A stretch of DNA of 58,505 nucleotides from Rhodospirillaceae bacterium. GTDB lineage: Bacteria; Pseudomonadota; Alphaproteobacteria; Puniceispirillales; Puniceispirillaceae. The position numbers and the translations under genes were made by a program. The stretch lies in the NCBI GenBank assembly GCA_002731315.1, contig PCBG01000012.1:1-58505 (forward strand), given 5' to 3'. Numbering within the stretch: the first letter of the stretch is position 1; each line of letters starts with the position of its first letter. A model generated the notes under the pieces. That model was not told the DNA's origin. It did not search any database and saw only the letters and a list, made by a program, of their open reading frames with translations. Shown here piece by piece: positions 29,255-37,801 of this stretch.

Positions 29255-29710
29255 TTATGCGGCGACATTGCCTTTCGATGTTACGAAAATTGACCGCAAC
29301 TGTCTGATATCGGTTGCGCTACGCATGTCATCGGCATGCTGTTTTACCTGGTCCGTAACATAGCGAATGGCACCATGATATCCCCTCTGACCTTCGCCAG
29401 CACCGAGGACGACACATACAATGTCGACCGGCCGGCCATCCGGCGCATCAAAATCTATGGGCGCGGCGAGGCTTGCCACCAGTGTTACAGACTGGTCGAG
29501 CGTTTCGATTGTGGCGTGTGGTAAGGCCACACCATTGCCGATGGCCGTGGCGCCCAGCTTTTCCCGGCTGACGAGTGCCGACATGACGCTGCGGGGGCAT
29601 ATGCCGGCGTGATGTGCAACCAGATCGCTCAGATCCTGCAGAGTCTGTTTTTTGCTGGTGGCAGGCAGTCGACACGCCAGCAATGCTGGCACGGTAGTCG
29701 TGTCATTCAT
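29255..29710 (-). CDS. ptsN: PTS IIA-like nitrogen regulatory protein
   Basis: EIIA-Ntr-type phosphoacceptor, 151 aa, cytosolic regulator rather than sugar transporter component. The phosphorylated histidine is in GNGVALPHATIETLDQ near residue 73, after VSALVSREKLGATAIG. In alphaproteobacteria the usual order is lptB-rpoN-hpf-ptsN. Here it follows lptB after a 164-nt gap with no rpoN or hpf. No HPr or PtsP gene is in the window, so its phosphate donor must be elsewhere or lost. Confidence 0.9.
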   Translation of the reverse strand: MNDTTTVPALLACRLPATSKKQTLQDLSDLVAHHAGICPRSVMSALVSREKLGATAIGNGVALPHATIETLDQSVTLVASLAAPIDFDAPDGRPVDIVCVVLGAGEGQRGYHGAIRYVTDQVKQHADDMRSATDIRQLRSIFVTSKGNVAA

Positions 29711-29874
29711 GGTTTTCGATCTTTTCCCGAATGGTATGTGCCGGGACTTAGGTTGGAACCCTATTTCGTCCGATTATGAAATTCGAATAACGGGCGACAG
29801 CACGCTAAAACTAAGCCTTCATCATGTCAAGCCGCTATCCGGTGCAGGTCTGACCGGTTTGTCTGCCATTAATT

Positions 29875-30705
29875 TCAGATGCTGAAGCGTTCGCCCAGAT
29901 AGACTTCGCGAACCGCCTGATGCTCGATCACCTCATCCGGTGTGCCTTCCATGAGCACCGAACCATCATAGATAATGTAGGTCCGGTCAACAATGTCCAG
30001 CGTTTCGCGCACATTATGGTCGGTGATCAGAACGCCAAGCCCATGTTCCTTGAGCTGACCGATCATGTTGCGGATATCATTCAGCGCGATCGGGTCAATA
30101 CCGGCCAGCGGCTCGTCAAGAAGCAGGAAGGTCGGGCGCAGGGCCAGCGCACGGGCAATCTCAAGACGCCGGCGTTCCCCGCCAGACAGGTTGACCGAGA
30201 CTGTGTTACGCAGGTGCGCAATTGAGAATTCGGCCATCAGATCATCTAGGATGCCGTCATGATCTCCCTTGCTGCCCTCGGTTGATTCGAGAACAGCGCG
30301 AATATTTTGTTCAACGGTCAGCCCTCGAAAGATACTAGACTCCTGGGGCAGATATCCTAGGCCAAGTCTGGCGCGGCGGAAAACCGGCATCGTGGTAATA
30401 TCGTTCCCGTCAAGCTGCACGTTGCCCTCGTCAGCGGGCAGCAGTCCGGACATGATATGAAAGGTGGTAGTCTTGCCGGCGCCATTCGGCCCCAGAAGAC
30501 CGACGGCTTCGCCGCGTTGGAGGCGCAGCGATACATTGCGTACGACGCGCTTTCCCTTGAAGCTTTTGCCAATACCGCTCGCCACCAAACCATCAGTCGT
30601 GTTTACAAGATGTGGCCGTTGCATCTGCATGACGCGCTGTTCGAATTCAGAAGTTTTCATTCGGTCTTTGTTCTTCCCGCGCCCGCTATCAGGTAGTGTA
30701 TTCAT
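29875..30705 (-). CDS. lptB: LPS export ABC transporter ATP-binding protein LptB
   Basis: ATPase powering LPS transport from inner to outer membrane with LptFG and the LptCAD bridge. It shows Walker [18 protein letters not shown]-loop GYLPQESSIFRG, signature NLSGGERRRLEIARAL, Walker B FLLLDEPLAGIDP and the switch His in ITDHNVRETL. The annotated frame is 276 aa; conserved LptB starts only near residue 35 (GLVASGIGKSFKG), so the true start may be one of the internal ATGs (30660 or 30630). It follows lptA on the same strand. Confidence 0.93.
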   Translation of the reverse strand: MNTLPDSGRGKNKDRMKTSEFEQRVMQMQRPHLVNTTDGLVASGIGKSFKGKRVVRNVSLRLQRGEAVGLLGPNGAGKTTTFHIMSGLLPADEGNVQLDGNDITTMPVFRRARLGLGYLPQESSIFRGLTVEQNIRAVLESTEGSKGDHDGILDDLMAEFSIAHLRNTVSVNLSGGERRRLEIARALALRPTFLLLDEPLAGIDPIALNDIRNMIGQLKEHGLGVLITDHNVRETLDIVDRTYIIYDGSVLMEGTPDEVIEHQAVREVYLGERFSI

Positions 30706-30795
30706 CAGTTGCTGTGGTTATTGTCAGGGTGATCTGCAAACTCTATTCTTTTATAGGATGAAAAAGCTTCCCTGTCACAATTAGTTGGCGATCAA

Positions 30796-31596
30796 CTAGT
30801 TGGTAATCAGCACCCCGCGGACACGCCCATTCTTTTTATCGGATAAGAGGCGGCTGTTACCCGAAATGAAATCGACTTCTGCACGGCCTCCCTGCATGGT
30901 GCTCTTTCCATCCGACACTGACACATCGCCGACAAGGGTCGCTTTCTCGGTTTCCGCCAGATAGACGAGGCTGTTGCCGGATGCTGTGTTGCCTTCGCTT
31001 GTGCGCACATCAACACTCCCTTCGCCTTCGATGCGTTGCAAAGCGCCTTCGGCGTTGAAATAAGCTTGGATGATGTTGCCCGAAAAGCGTTCGTTTTCGG
31101 CATTGATATAGATCGCATTGCCGGTGGCCGTCATATGCTGAGATTCATCGGCGAGTGTCACCAGCATGATCTCGCTGTCTGCCGAGATCGTGCCGTTCTT
31201 GCCTTCGACATTTGCGAACGGACCAGTTACCCGATAGCCGCTGCCGTCGATATTATAAACAATTTTCTGGCCTCGGGCATTCCCCTGCGAATCGACAAAG
31301 GTGACATCGCCGGTGCCGGTGATCTTTTCGATGCTGCGTTTGTCGGATTCTGGATCGTAGGTTGCGACGAGCAAATCACCACTAATCTTTGCGTCACCCT
31401 GTATGGCGACCGCATTGCCAGAGGCGGTATAGACCCCGGCTTCCTGGTCCCACTCTAGCAGATTATCCGCCTCGATGCGCAGCGTCGAACCATCCTCCGC
31501 TATTGCGTGAAACGCAAACGCACACGCAAGTGCAGGCGCAAGTAGCAAAAGACCGCGCACCACAGACCGGCAGCTATGTCCAAAAACCCTGTACAT
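30796..31596 (-). CDS. lptA: LPS transport periplasmic protein LptA
   Basis: OstA/LptA-like periplasmic bridge protein, 266 aa, beta-jellyroll repeats with many Gly-Asp and Thr/Val strands (for example SGNAVAIQGDAKISGD, GTGDVTFVDSQGNARG, GEGSVDVRTSEGNTASG). A signal peptide (LLLLAPALACAFAFHAIA) precedes the mature start. I use ATG 31596, since GGAGGG lies six nt upstream; the ATG six nt earlier directly abuts that site. It is longer than E. coli LptA (185 aa), as usual for this class. Confidence 0.88.
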   Translation of the reverse strand: MYRVFGHSCRSVVRGLLLLAPALACAFAFHAIAEDGSTLRIEADNLLEWDQEAGVYTASGNAVAIQGDAKISGDLLVATYDPESDKRSIEKITGTGDVTFVDSQGNARGQKIVYNIDGSGYRVTGPFANVEGKNGTISADSEIMLVTLADESQHMTATGNAIYINAENERFSGNIIQAYFNAEGALQRIEGEGSVDVRTSEGNTASGNSLVYLAETEKATLVGDVSVSDGKSTMQGGRAEVDFISGNSRLLSDKKNGRVRGVLITN

Positions 31597-31646
31597 CGTC
31601 ATCCCTCCAACGGCATGCGCCGCTTGTTTGTCATTGCCTTTGCAGC

Positions 31647-32294
31647 TTACCTATTCTGGTTGTTGTCTTGCAGCGTCATTCTGGCATCCCCCTTAAAAAT
31701 AATGCGTTTGCCCTTGCCAGTGACTTCCATTGCGTTGGCAGTAACAATCCCGTCATTGCGTTCGACGCGCACCGGTTCGTCGCTGATCATGCTGCCATCG
31801 GCAAGATCGGCGGATAATGACAGCGCCAGAAGTGTGAGCCCCATGTCCCGGCTAGTCATGACAACATCACCATTCAGGTCAATGCGGCTGCTGTTAGGAA
31901 AATACAGTCCGTTCTGTGAAGACAGGTCAATCAAATCACCATCATTGCGGAACAGCTGTGCCGTTGGGGACTCCATGTCGACAACACCCGAACTGCGTTC
32001 ACTGGCTATTTTGGCCGTGACCTCGAAGGCCTCTCCGCTTTCGGTGCGGCCCTTGTAGATGGCACCGGTCAGTTCTATGTCGCTAGCATCGTCGATCTTG
32101 ACGTCGGTTATTTCAAGCTTGATTTCAACTGGCTGCGTGAAAAAGCCAAGCCACAAAACCGTGACAAAGGTCAGGACAAGGCCCAGTGAAATAAACAGGA
32201 TGCTGGCGCGTACCGGTCGTCTGCCAGCATCAATTTCCTGTGCACGTGGTGCAAAACTGAAGCTACTTTTCCGGGTGTCATTCTCGTTAACCAC
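31647..32294 (-). CDS. lptC: LPS export protein LptC
   Basis: Single-pass inner-membrane LptC, 215 aa, linking LptBFG to LptA. A cytosolic segment of about 28 residues is followed by one membrane helix (ILFISLGLVLTFVTVLWLGFF) and a periplasmic jellyroll with ITDVKIDDASDIELTGAIY and LNGDVVMTSRDMGLTLLA. It starts at GTG 32294, 11 nt after rnd, and lptA follows after 50 nt. Assignment rests on topology and context as much as on motifs. Confidence 0.85.
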   Translation of the reverse strand: MVNENDTRKSSFSFAPRAQEIDAGRRPVRASILFISLGLVLTFVTVLWLGFFTQPVEIKLEITDVKIDDASDIELTGAIYKGRTESGEAFEVTAKIASERSSGVVDMESPTAQLFRNDGDLIDLSSQNGLYFPNSSRIDLNGDVVMTSRDMGLTLLALSLSADLADGSMISDEPVRVERNDGIVTANAMEVTGKGKRIIFKGDARMTLQDNNQNR

Positions 32295-32305
32295 GTCTTC
32301 GGACT

Positions 32306-32917
32306 CTAGTGATGGAAAATATCCAGCCCGTCGAATCCGGTAAGATCCAGCTGGACGCGATGGTGCAGGAAATCGAAACAGGCAGCCGCCAGCTCCGTGC
32401 GGCCTTCACGTGAGAGAATTTCATCAAGCCGGTCGCGTATCTGATGCAGATACAGCACATCACTGGCTGCATATTCTGCCTGGGCCTTTGTTAGTTCGGC
32501 GCGTCCCCAGTCGGATGATTGCTGTGCCTTTGAGATGTCGGTTCCCAAAAGGTCGTTGCATAAGTCTTTGAGCCCGTGACGGTCGGTGTAGGTGCGCGCC
32601 AGCTTTGATGCGATTTTGGTGCAGTATATAGAGCCGTTTACTGGCCCCACGTAATGGGTCAGCGCGGCAAGATCAAAGCGTGCGAAATGGAATAGCTTGG
32701 TGATGCTGGGATCGGCAAGAAGCTTCGTCAGATTGGGTAATGGCGCTTGCGGATGGTTGATTTTCACGAGATGGGCATTACCGTCACCAGCGCAAAGCTG
32801 TACCACACATAGCCTATCCCGATGTGTCTTCAGACCCATAGTCTCGGTATCAATGGCAACAGCGTTGCCAAGATCCATGTCCCTAGGCAGATCGTCACTA
32901 TGGATGGAAATGGCCAT
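32306..32917 (-). CDS. rnd: ribonuclease D-like 3'-5' exonuclease
   Basis: Short RNase D of 203 aa with only the DEDDy exonuclease domain and no HRDC domains, the form usual in alphaproteobacteria. Catalytic motifs are AIDTETMGL (Exo I), FHFARFDLAALTHY (Exo II) and YAASDVLYLHQIRD (Exo III with the tyrosine). It trims RNA 3' ends. It is first in the leftward rnd-lptC-lptA-lptB-ptsN cluster, and a perfect FNR-type palindrome lies 53 nt upstream of its start. Confidence 0.92.
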   Translation of the reverse strand: MAISIHSDDLPRDMDLGNAVAIDTETMGLKTHRDRLCVVQLCAGDGNAHLVKINHPQAPLPNLTKLLADPSITKLFHFARFDLAALTHYVGPVNGSIYCTKIASKLARTYTDRHGLKDLCNDLLGTDISKAQQSSDWGRAELTKAQAEYAASDVLYLHQIRDRLDEILSREGRTELAAACFDFLHHRVQLDLTGFDGLDIFHH

Positions 32918-32970
32918 TATCAGTGGTCTCTTTTCAGCAGCCCTTAAAAAATATCATGTGAAATGCGTGT

Positions 32971-32984
32971 TTGATCTAGATCAA
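32971..32984. promoter_or_regulatory. FNR/FixK-type binding site
   Basis: TTGATCTAGATCAA is a perfect palindrome and fits the FNR consensus TTGAT-N4-ATCAA without mismatch. It lies in the divergent gap between rnd (53 nt) and the dimethylglycine dehydrogenase-like gene (241 nt). A GATATT about 15 nt beyond it on the minus strand could serve as -10 for rnd. The direction of control is inference. The rest of the 308-nt gap holds no supported gene. Confidence 0.6.
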
Positions 32985-33225
32985 CAGCGGTGCCGTCCAT
33001 ACCTTGAGGTCCGACCCGTATGCCGCCTGCATTTCGCAGTTCTACCCTACAGGAAACAACCTTTGAAATGCTAGATAAAGATGCGCATTTGCGCCAGTCT
33101 GGCAGGAGGCGGCTTTGTCAGCAGGGCGCAATTCCTGCAGATGATGTCGCTGCCTTGCAAATCCGACTGCCCTTGCTGTGTTGCAACATAAGACAGAACC
33201 ATGTTTCAAGCGGGGAGTGAGTAAC

Positions 33226-35631
33226 ATGAAATCAAATTATCGTGTGGTGGTTATTGGTGGCGGCGTTGTGGGCGCCTCGATTATCTATCATTTGTCAAAG
33301 ATGGGTTGGTCGGATATCGCTCTGGTCGAAAGGTCTGTCCTGACAGCCGGGTCGAGCTGGCATGCTGCGGGAGGTGTCCATGCGCTGAATGCCGATCCGA
33401 ACATCTCGGCGCTGCAGGCCTACACGATTGACCTTCTCGGCAAAATCGAAGAGGAAAGCGGCCACTCGGTTGGCATGCACATGACCGGGGGCCTGACCCT
33501 TGCTGGCACGCCAGACCGCTGGGAATGGCTGCAATCGGCTTACCGCGTCTATCAGAGCATCGGTATCGAGGATGTCCGGCTTGTGACTCCGGAGGAAGCC
33601 GGCGAGCTGTGTCCGGTGCTGTCGACACATGGCATTCTTGGCGGACTTTGGGCTGACCGTGAAGGGTATGTCGATACCACCGGTACGGTTCTGGCCTATG
33701 CCGGCGCAGCAAAGAAGAATGGCGCCACCGTCATCGAACATAACCGTGTGCTGGAATTGAACCAAACGTCAGAAGGCTGGGATGTTGTGACGGAAAAGGG
33801 CACCATTTCTTGCGAGCATGTTGTCAATGCCGGCGGATTATGGGCCAAGCAGGTTGGCCGGATGGCCGGAATCGAACTGCCTGTCTCGCCGCTGGCCCAT
33901 CATTATCTATTGACCGAGGCGATCCCCGAAGTGGCCGCGCTTGGCCATGAACTACCGCTGGTTGTCGATCTAGAGGGCTTTACATATATGCGCCAGGATC
34001 AGCAGGGCATGCTATTGGGAATATATGAAATTAATCATCAGCACTGGATGATGGATGGTGCGCCTTGGGATTACGGCATAGAGCTGCTGAACGAGGATAT
34101 TGATCGGATTGAAAATGAACTGACTATGGGTTTCGAGCGTTATCCGGTATTGCAAAATGCTGGTGTACGTAACTGGGTGAACGGGGCGTTCACCTTCTCG
34201 CCCGATGGCAACCCGCTTGTCGGTCCTGTGCCGGGCAAGCGCAATTACTGGTCAGCTTGTGCGGTTATGGCCGGCTTCCTACAGGGCGGTGGCGTTGGCA
34301 AGTCGCTTGCCGAGTGGATGATCCATGGCGAGCCCGAGGCCGATGTCTACGGCATGGATGTGGCCCGCTACGGCCCGTTTGCCGAGAATAAGGAATACAT
34401 TAAGCAGACCACAGGGCAGTTCTATTCCCGACGGTTCGTAATGACCTATCCGAATGAACAGCTGCCAGCCGGTCGCCCCTTGAAAATGGCGCCAGCGCAT
34501 ACCGCAATGACAGCGGCTGGCGCTCAATGGGGATGCAGCTGGGACCTTGAGGTGCCGCTCTATTTTGCCCCGCAGGGTTTTGCCGAAACGCCGTCCCTGA
34601 AACGGTCGAACGCCTTTGACATTGTTGGGGCTGAATGCCGCGCGGTGCGAGAAAAGGTCGGGCTTCTCGATATTACGGGCTTTTCGCGCTTCGAGGTGTC
34701 CGGCTCGCGTGCCGAAGTCTGGCTTGCCAAGATTTTTGCTACACGACTCCCTGCAACAGGACGCGCGCGCCTGGCTGTCGCGCTTGGTCACGATGGCCGA
34801 TTGAAAGGCGATCTGACGCTGTTCAATTGGGGCGATGGCCGGTGGTGGGTCATGGGATCCTATTATCTGCGCAGCTGGCATATGCGGTGGTTCAACGACC
34901 ATCTTGATGACGGTGTGACTATTCGTGATCTGGGCGAGGAAATTGCTGGATTTTCGCTGTCAGGACCGAAGTCGCTGGCGGTCATTCAAAAGCTGACTGA
35001 CGGCGCTGTCGGCGATCTGCCCTTTATGGGATGTGGTGCGTTCGATATCGGGCTGGCGCGCACCCATATCGGCCGCCTGTCAGTCACGGGCGAGGCCGGC
35101 TATGAAATCAGCTGCCGCATGGGTGATCATATCGCCTTGCGGCAAATGTTGCTGGATGCGGGCGCCGACCAGGGGATTGTTGAATACGGTTTCAATGCGC
35201 TGCTTTCGCTGCGTCTTGAGAAAAGCTACGGCATCTGGTCCACCGAATTTACTCAGGGATATACCCCTTGCATGACTGGTATGGACCGATGGATTGACTG
35301 GAACAGAGAGACCTTTATCGGCCGGGAGGCAGCGCTTGCCGAGCGCGATGGCAATGGTCCTGCGCAGCGCCTTGTGACACTTGAAGTGGCGGCAGAGGGT
35401 GCCGATGCCGGCGGCTATGAACCTGTTTGGTTGGCAGGCGAAAAGGTTGGCTTCATCACCTCCGGCGGCTATGGTCATACGGTTGAGAAGTCGCTGGCAA
35501 TGGCGCTGGTTAATACCGATTTGGCCGAGGTCGACACCGATCTGACAGCACATATAGTGGGGGTCGAGAGGGATGTGAAAGTTATTGCGCCATCACCCTA
35601 TGATCCAGTCGGTGCGGTGATGCGTGCCTGA
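33226..35631 (+). CDS. dimethylglycine/sarcosine dehydrogenase-like protein (FAD-GcvT)
   Basis: Two-part enzyme of 801 aa that oxidatively demethylates an N-methylated glycine and passes the one-carbon unit to tetrahydrofolate. The N-terminal DAO domain starts with the dinucleotide motif VVVIGGGVVGASIIYHLSKMG. SSWHAAGG carries the histidine that binds FAD covalently in this family. A GcvT-like domain (about 430-700: LLDITGFSRFEVSG, FSLSGPKSLAV, TGEAGYEISCRMG) and a GcvT C-terminal barrel (VGFITSGGYGHTVEKSLAMAL) follow. ATG 33226 has GGGGAG nearby upstream. The exact substrate cannot be told from sequence. A second FAD oxidoreductase follows directly. Confidence 0.88.
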   Translation: MKSNYRVVVIGGGVVGASIIYHLSKMGWSDIALVERSVLTAGSSWHAAGGVHALNADPNISALQAYTIDLLGKIEEESGHSVGMHMTGGLTLAGTPDRWEWLQSAYRVYQSIGIEDVRLVTPEEAGELCPVLSTHGILGGLWADREGYVDTTGTVLAYAGAAKKNGATVIEHNRVLELNQTSEGWDVVTEKGTISCEHVVNAGGLWAKQVGRMAGIELPVSPLAHHYLLTEAIPEVAALGHELPLVVDLEGFTYMRQDQQGMLLGIYEINHQHWMMDGAPWDYGIELLNEDIDRIENELTMGFERYPVLQNAGVRNWVNGAFTFSPDGNPLVGPVPGKRNYWSACAVMAGFLQGGGVGKSLAEWMIHGEPEADVYGMDVARYGPFAENKEYIKQTTGQFYSRRFVMTYPNEQLPAGRPLKMAPAHTAMTAAGAQWGCSWDLEVPLYFAPQGFAETPSLKRSNAFDIVGAECRAVREKVGLLDITGFSRFEVSGSRAEVWLAKIFATRLPATGRARLAVALGHDGRLKGDLTLFNWGDGRWWVMGSYYLRSWHMRWFNDHLDDGVTIRDLGEEIAGFSLSGPKSLAVIQKLTDGAVGDLPFMGCGAFDIGLARTHIGRLSVTGEAGYEISCRMGDHIALRQMLLDAGADQGIVEYGFNALLSLRLEKSYGIWSTEFTQGYTPCMTGMDRWIDWNRETFIGREAALAERDGNGPAQRLVTLEVAAEGADAGGYEPVWLAGEKVGFITSGGYGHTVEKSLAMALVNTDLAEVDTDLTAHIVGVERDVKVIAPSPYDPVGAVMRA

Positions 35632-35666
35632 AGGCCTAAATTGATATCAGAGGTAAGGAACAGGTT

Positions 35667-36974
35667 ATGACACAGCAACCAGATGCAATTATCATCGGCA
35701 CAGGTGTAATCGGAACAGCCACGGCCTTTGAGATGGCCAAGGCGGGATGGAAAACCCTGTCTCTTGACCGCAATGGCCAGATTGGCCACGGGTCTACGGC
35801 TGGGTCATGCGCCATTATCCGCATGCATTATTCCACTTTTGACGGCACCGCCTTCGCCTGGGAGGGGTATCACTACTGGCGCGACTGGCGCGAATATCTG
35901 GCGCTGGGAGCCGGCGCATCGCTGGCCACATTCAAGGAATGTGGCTGTCTAGTAATGCGCACCGAGGGTAACGGCTTTCTTCACAAACATCTGGCGAACA
36001 GCCGTGATCTAGGTATTCCGGTTGAGGAATGGGATGCAGCCCAGGTTGAACGGCGCCTGTCGATCTATTCGCTGGACAGTTTCGGACCGCCCAAACGCAT
36101 TGATGACCCGGCGTTCGGCAAGCCGAATGGTGGCAGGATTGGTGGCGCGCTGTACTGGCCGAATGGCGGATATGTAACCGACCCTGCTTTGTCATCGCAG
36201 AACATGGCCGATGCGGCGCGCCAGTACGGAGCTGAATTCCACCTTGGCGTCGATGTTGTCGAGATTCTGCAAAAGAATGGCCGCGTGAGTGGCGTGAAAC
36301 TGGCCTCCGGTGAGGAAGTCCACGCCCCGGTTGTAGTCAATATTGCCGGCCCCGGATCGGCCCATGTCAATGGACTTGCCGGTGTTCTCGAGGACATGAC
36401 AATCGAGACCCGCCCGCTGCGTCAGGAGGTGGCGCATGTGCCGGCGCCCGAAGGCTTTGATTTCGACAGCCTTGGCATGGTGGTGTCAGACAGCGATATC
36501 GCCTGCTACATCCGCCCTGAACATGGCAACAACATCCTGATCGGCAGTGAAGATCCTGAATGTGATCCGCATATGTGGACAGAAAATGACCGCGACTATA
36601 ACGGTGATTTTACCGAACAGTGGAACAATCAGGTGATGCGCTATGGCCAGCGTGTGGCAAGCCTCGGGATACCGTCACGGGCGCGCGGGGTCGTGGATCT
36701 TTATGATGCCTCGACAGATTGGATACCGATCTATGACAAATCTTCGCTTGGCGGCTATTACATGGCCTGTGGCACTAGCGGCAATCAGTACAAGAACGCA
36801 CCCATCGCGGGCAAGATGATGGCCGCGCTGATCGATTATTGCGAAGGGGGCGCGGATCACGACAGCGCCCCGTTGCATTATTGCCTTCCCTATATTGGAC
36901 GGGAAATCGATGTCGGCTTCTATTCGCGCCGCCGCCCGATCAATGATGAGAGCAGCTTTTCGGTGCTGGGCTAG
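35667..36974 (+). CDS. FAD-dependent oxidoreductase (DAO family, sarcosine oxidase beta-like)
   Basis: Flavoprotein of 435 aa with the N-terminal motif IIIGTGVIGTATAFEMAKAGW, the block GHGSTAGSCAIIRMHYS typical of sarcosine oxidase/DadA-like proteins, and a C-terminal FAD-contact segment YYMACGTSGNQYKNAP. GGAACAGG precedes the ATG. It starts 35 nt after the dimethylglycine dehydrogenase-like gene, so they likely form a two-gene operon for stepwise demethylation of methylated amines. The substrate is inferred from context only. Confidence 0.82.
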   Translation: MTQQPDAIIIGTGVIGTATAFEMAKAGWKTLSLDRNGQIGHGSTAGSCAIIRMHYSTFDGTAFAWEGYHYWRDWREYLALGAGASLATFKECGCLVMRTEGNGFLHKHLANSRDLGIPVEEWDAAQVERRLSIYSLDSFGPPKRIDDPAFGKPNGGRIGGALYWPNGGYVTDPALSSQNMADAARQYGAEFHLGVDVVEILQKNGRVSGVKLASGEEVHAPVVVNIAGPGSAHVNGLAGVLEDMTIETRPLRQEVAHVPAPEGFDFDSLGMVVSDSDIACYIRPEHGNNILIGSEDPECDPHMWTENDRDYNGDFTEQWNNQVMRYGQRVASLGIPSRARGVVDLYDASTDWIPIYDKSSLGGYYMACGTSGNQYKNAPIAGKMMAALIDYCEGGADHDSAPLHYCLPYIGREIDVGFYSRRRPINDESSFSVLG

Positions 36975-37414
36975 CTGGGGCAAAGTTCCCGTGGTGGCCT
37001 GACGATTATTAGCCTGTAACGGCGGTCAGCCTTGCAGCCCTCAATGCCGGCGATGGCTGCTGCCTCGTCATTATCTGACTTATCGCCAGAAATACCCACG
37101 GCACCCGGCAGCGTCCCCTTTTGATCCTGAATTAGCACGTCACCCGGCACCTGCACCATGTCGTTACCCGCAACGCCATTTATCGCCTGAATGAAATAGG
37201 CCTGCTGTTCAGCACGATTCATCAGCGCGGCGGGTGCCCCCATGCCAAGCGCAATCGCAGCGTTCGCCCTGCCATGGGCGATGCGTGCGCGCATCTGGTT
37301 GACACCATCTTCCGACATCATCGCAACCATTGCGCCCCGCGGGTCAAGCACCACCGCGCTGAGCGGTTTTAAATTAAGCGTGCGGCCCTTAGTGACGGCA
37401 GCTTCAATGAGCAC
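36971..37414 (-). CDS. GlcG/HbpS-like (DUF336) protein, possibly 5'-truncated
   Basis: Heme-degrading/HbpS-like GlcG domain, 147 aa, of poorly known function. The core reads LKPLSAVVLDPRGAMVAMM, GRANAAIALGMGAPA and GAVGISGDKSDNDEAAA. The N-terminus is short for the family: the frame opens at GTG 37414, behind an in-frame TGA, and lacks the first turn of the usual opening helix. An ATG about 19 nt upstream, in another frame, would reach this frame by a single-base shift. The stop overlaps the convergent FAD oxidoreductase by 4 nt. It adjoins an AT-rich segment, so damage at a recombination edge is possible. Confidence 0.65.
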   Translation of the reverse strand: MLIEAAVTKGRTLNLKPLSAVVLDPRGAMVAMMSEDGVNQMRARIAHGRANAAIALGMGAPAALMNRAEQQAYFIQAINGVAGNDMVQVPGDVLIQDQKGTLPGAVGISGDKSDNDEAAAIAGIEGCKADRRYRLIIVRPPRELCPS

Positions 37415-37801
37415 CCTTGACTGAGAAAGTCATATGGCCATAGCTATCTCCGTTACACGGTCTTTAGTAATTTTTTGCTGCGCAAACTTAGCCTTATGGG
37501 AAGTGAGTTGTACCATATGGCTCTATGACTGTTGAGTCGATGGATGGTAGATTGAGTCTGATGGTCACGGTCAATAAAAGGAAGTCAGCATATCGCTGGT
37601 TGTTACTATGAGCGTCAGTAGGCGGCAAGCCTGACAGCATTAGAAGCTGCGGTTAGATAACTAGTGTCCGGTTGGCGGAGTTCGATCAAAAAAAAATAAT
37701 GACTCTGAGGTATGATGAAACATGCGTTTCCTTAAATGTCGCATATCATGCAGATATTTGTCTGGATTTGTCATGTTGACAGTTTTCAAAAGGAATAGAA
37801 G
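37415..37801. other. AT-rich intergenic region without supported gene
   Basis: 387 nt between the GlcG-like gene and the TRAP permease. I see no coding frame, RNA gene or terminator. The near-repeat CATATGGCCATAG / CCATATGGCTCTATG occurs about 80 nt apart, and composition shifts to AT-rich here. Confidence 0.5.

Noticed and set aside
33020..33220. 66-codon ORF upstream of the dimethylglycine dehydrogenase-like gene
   Set aside because: It has no recognisable domain, runs into the ribosome site of the real gene, and the region is better explained as promoter DNA.
37660..37700. Possible insertion-sequence end (CTAGTGTCCGGTTGGCGG) near the AT-rich segment
   Set aside because: No matching inverted partner, target duplication or transposase fragment was found.
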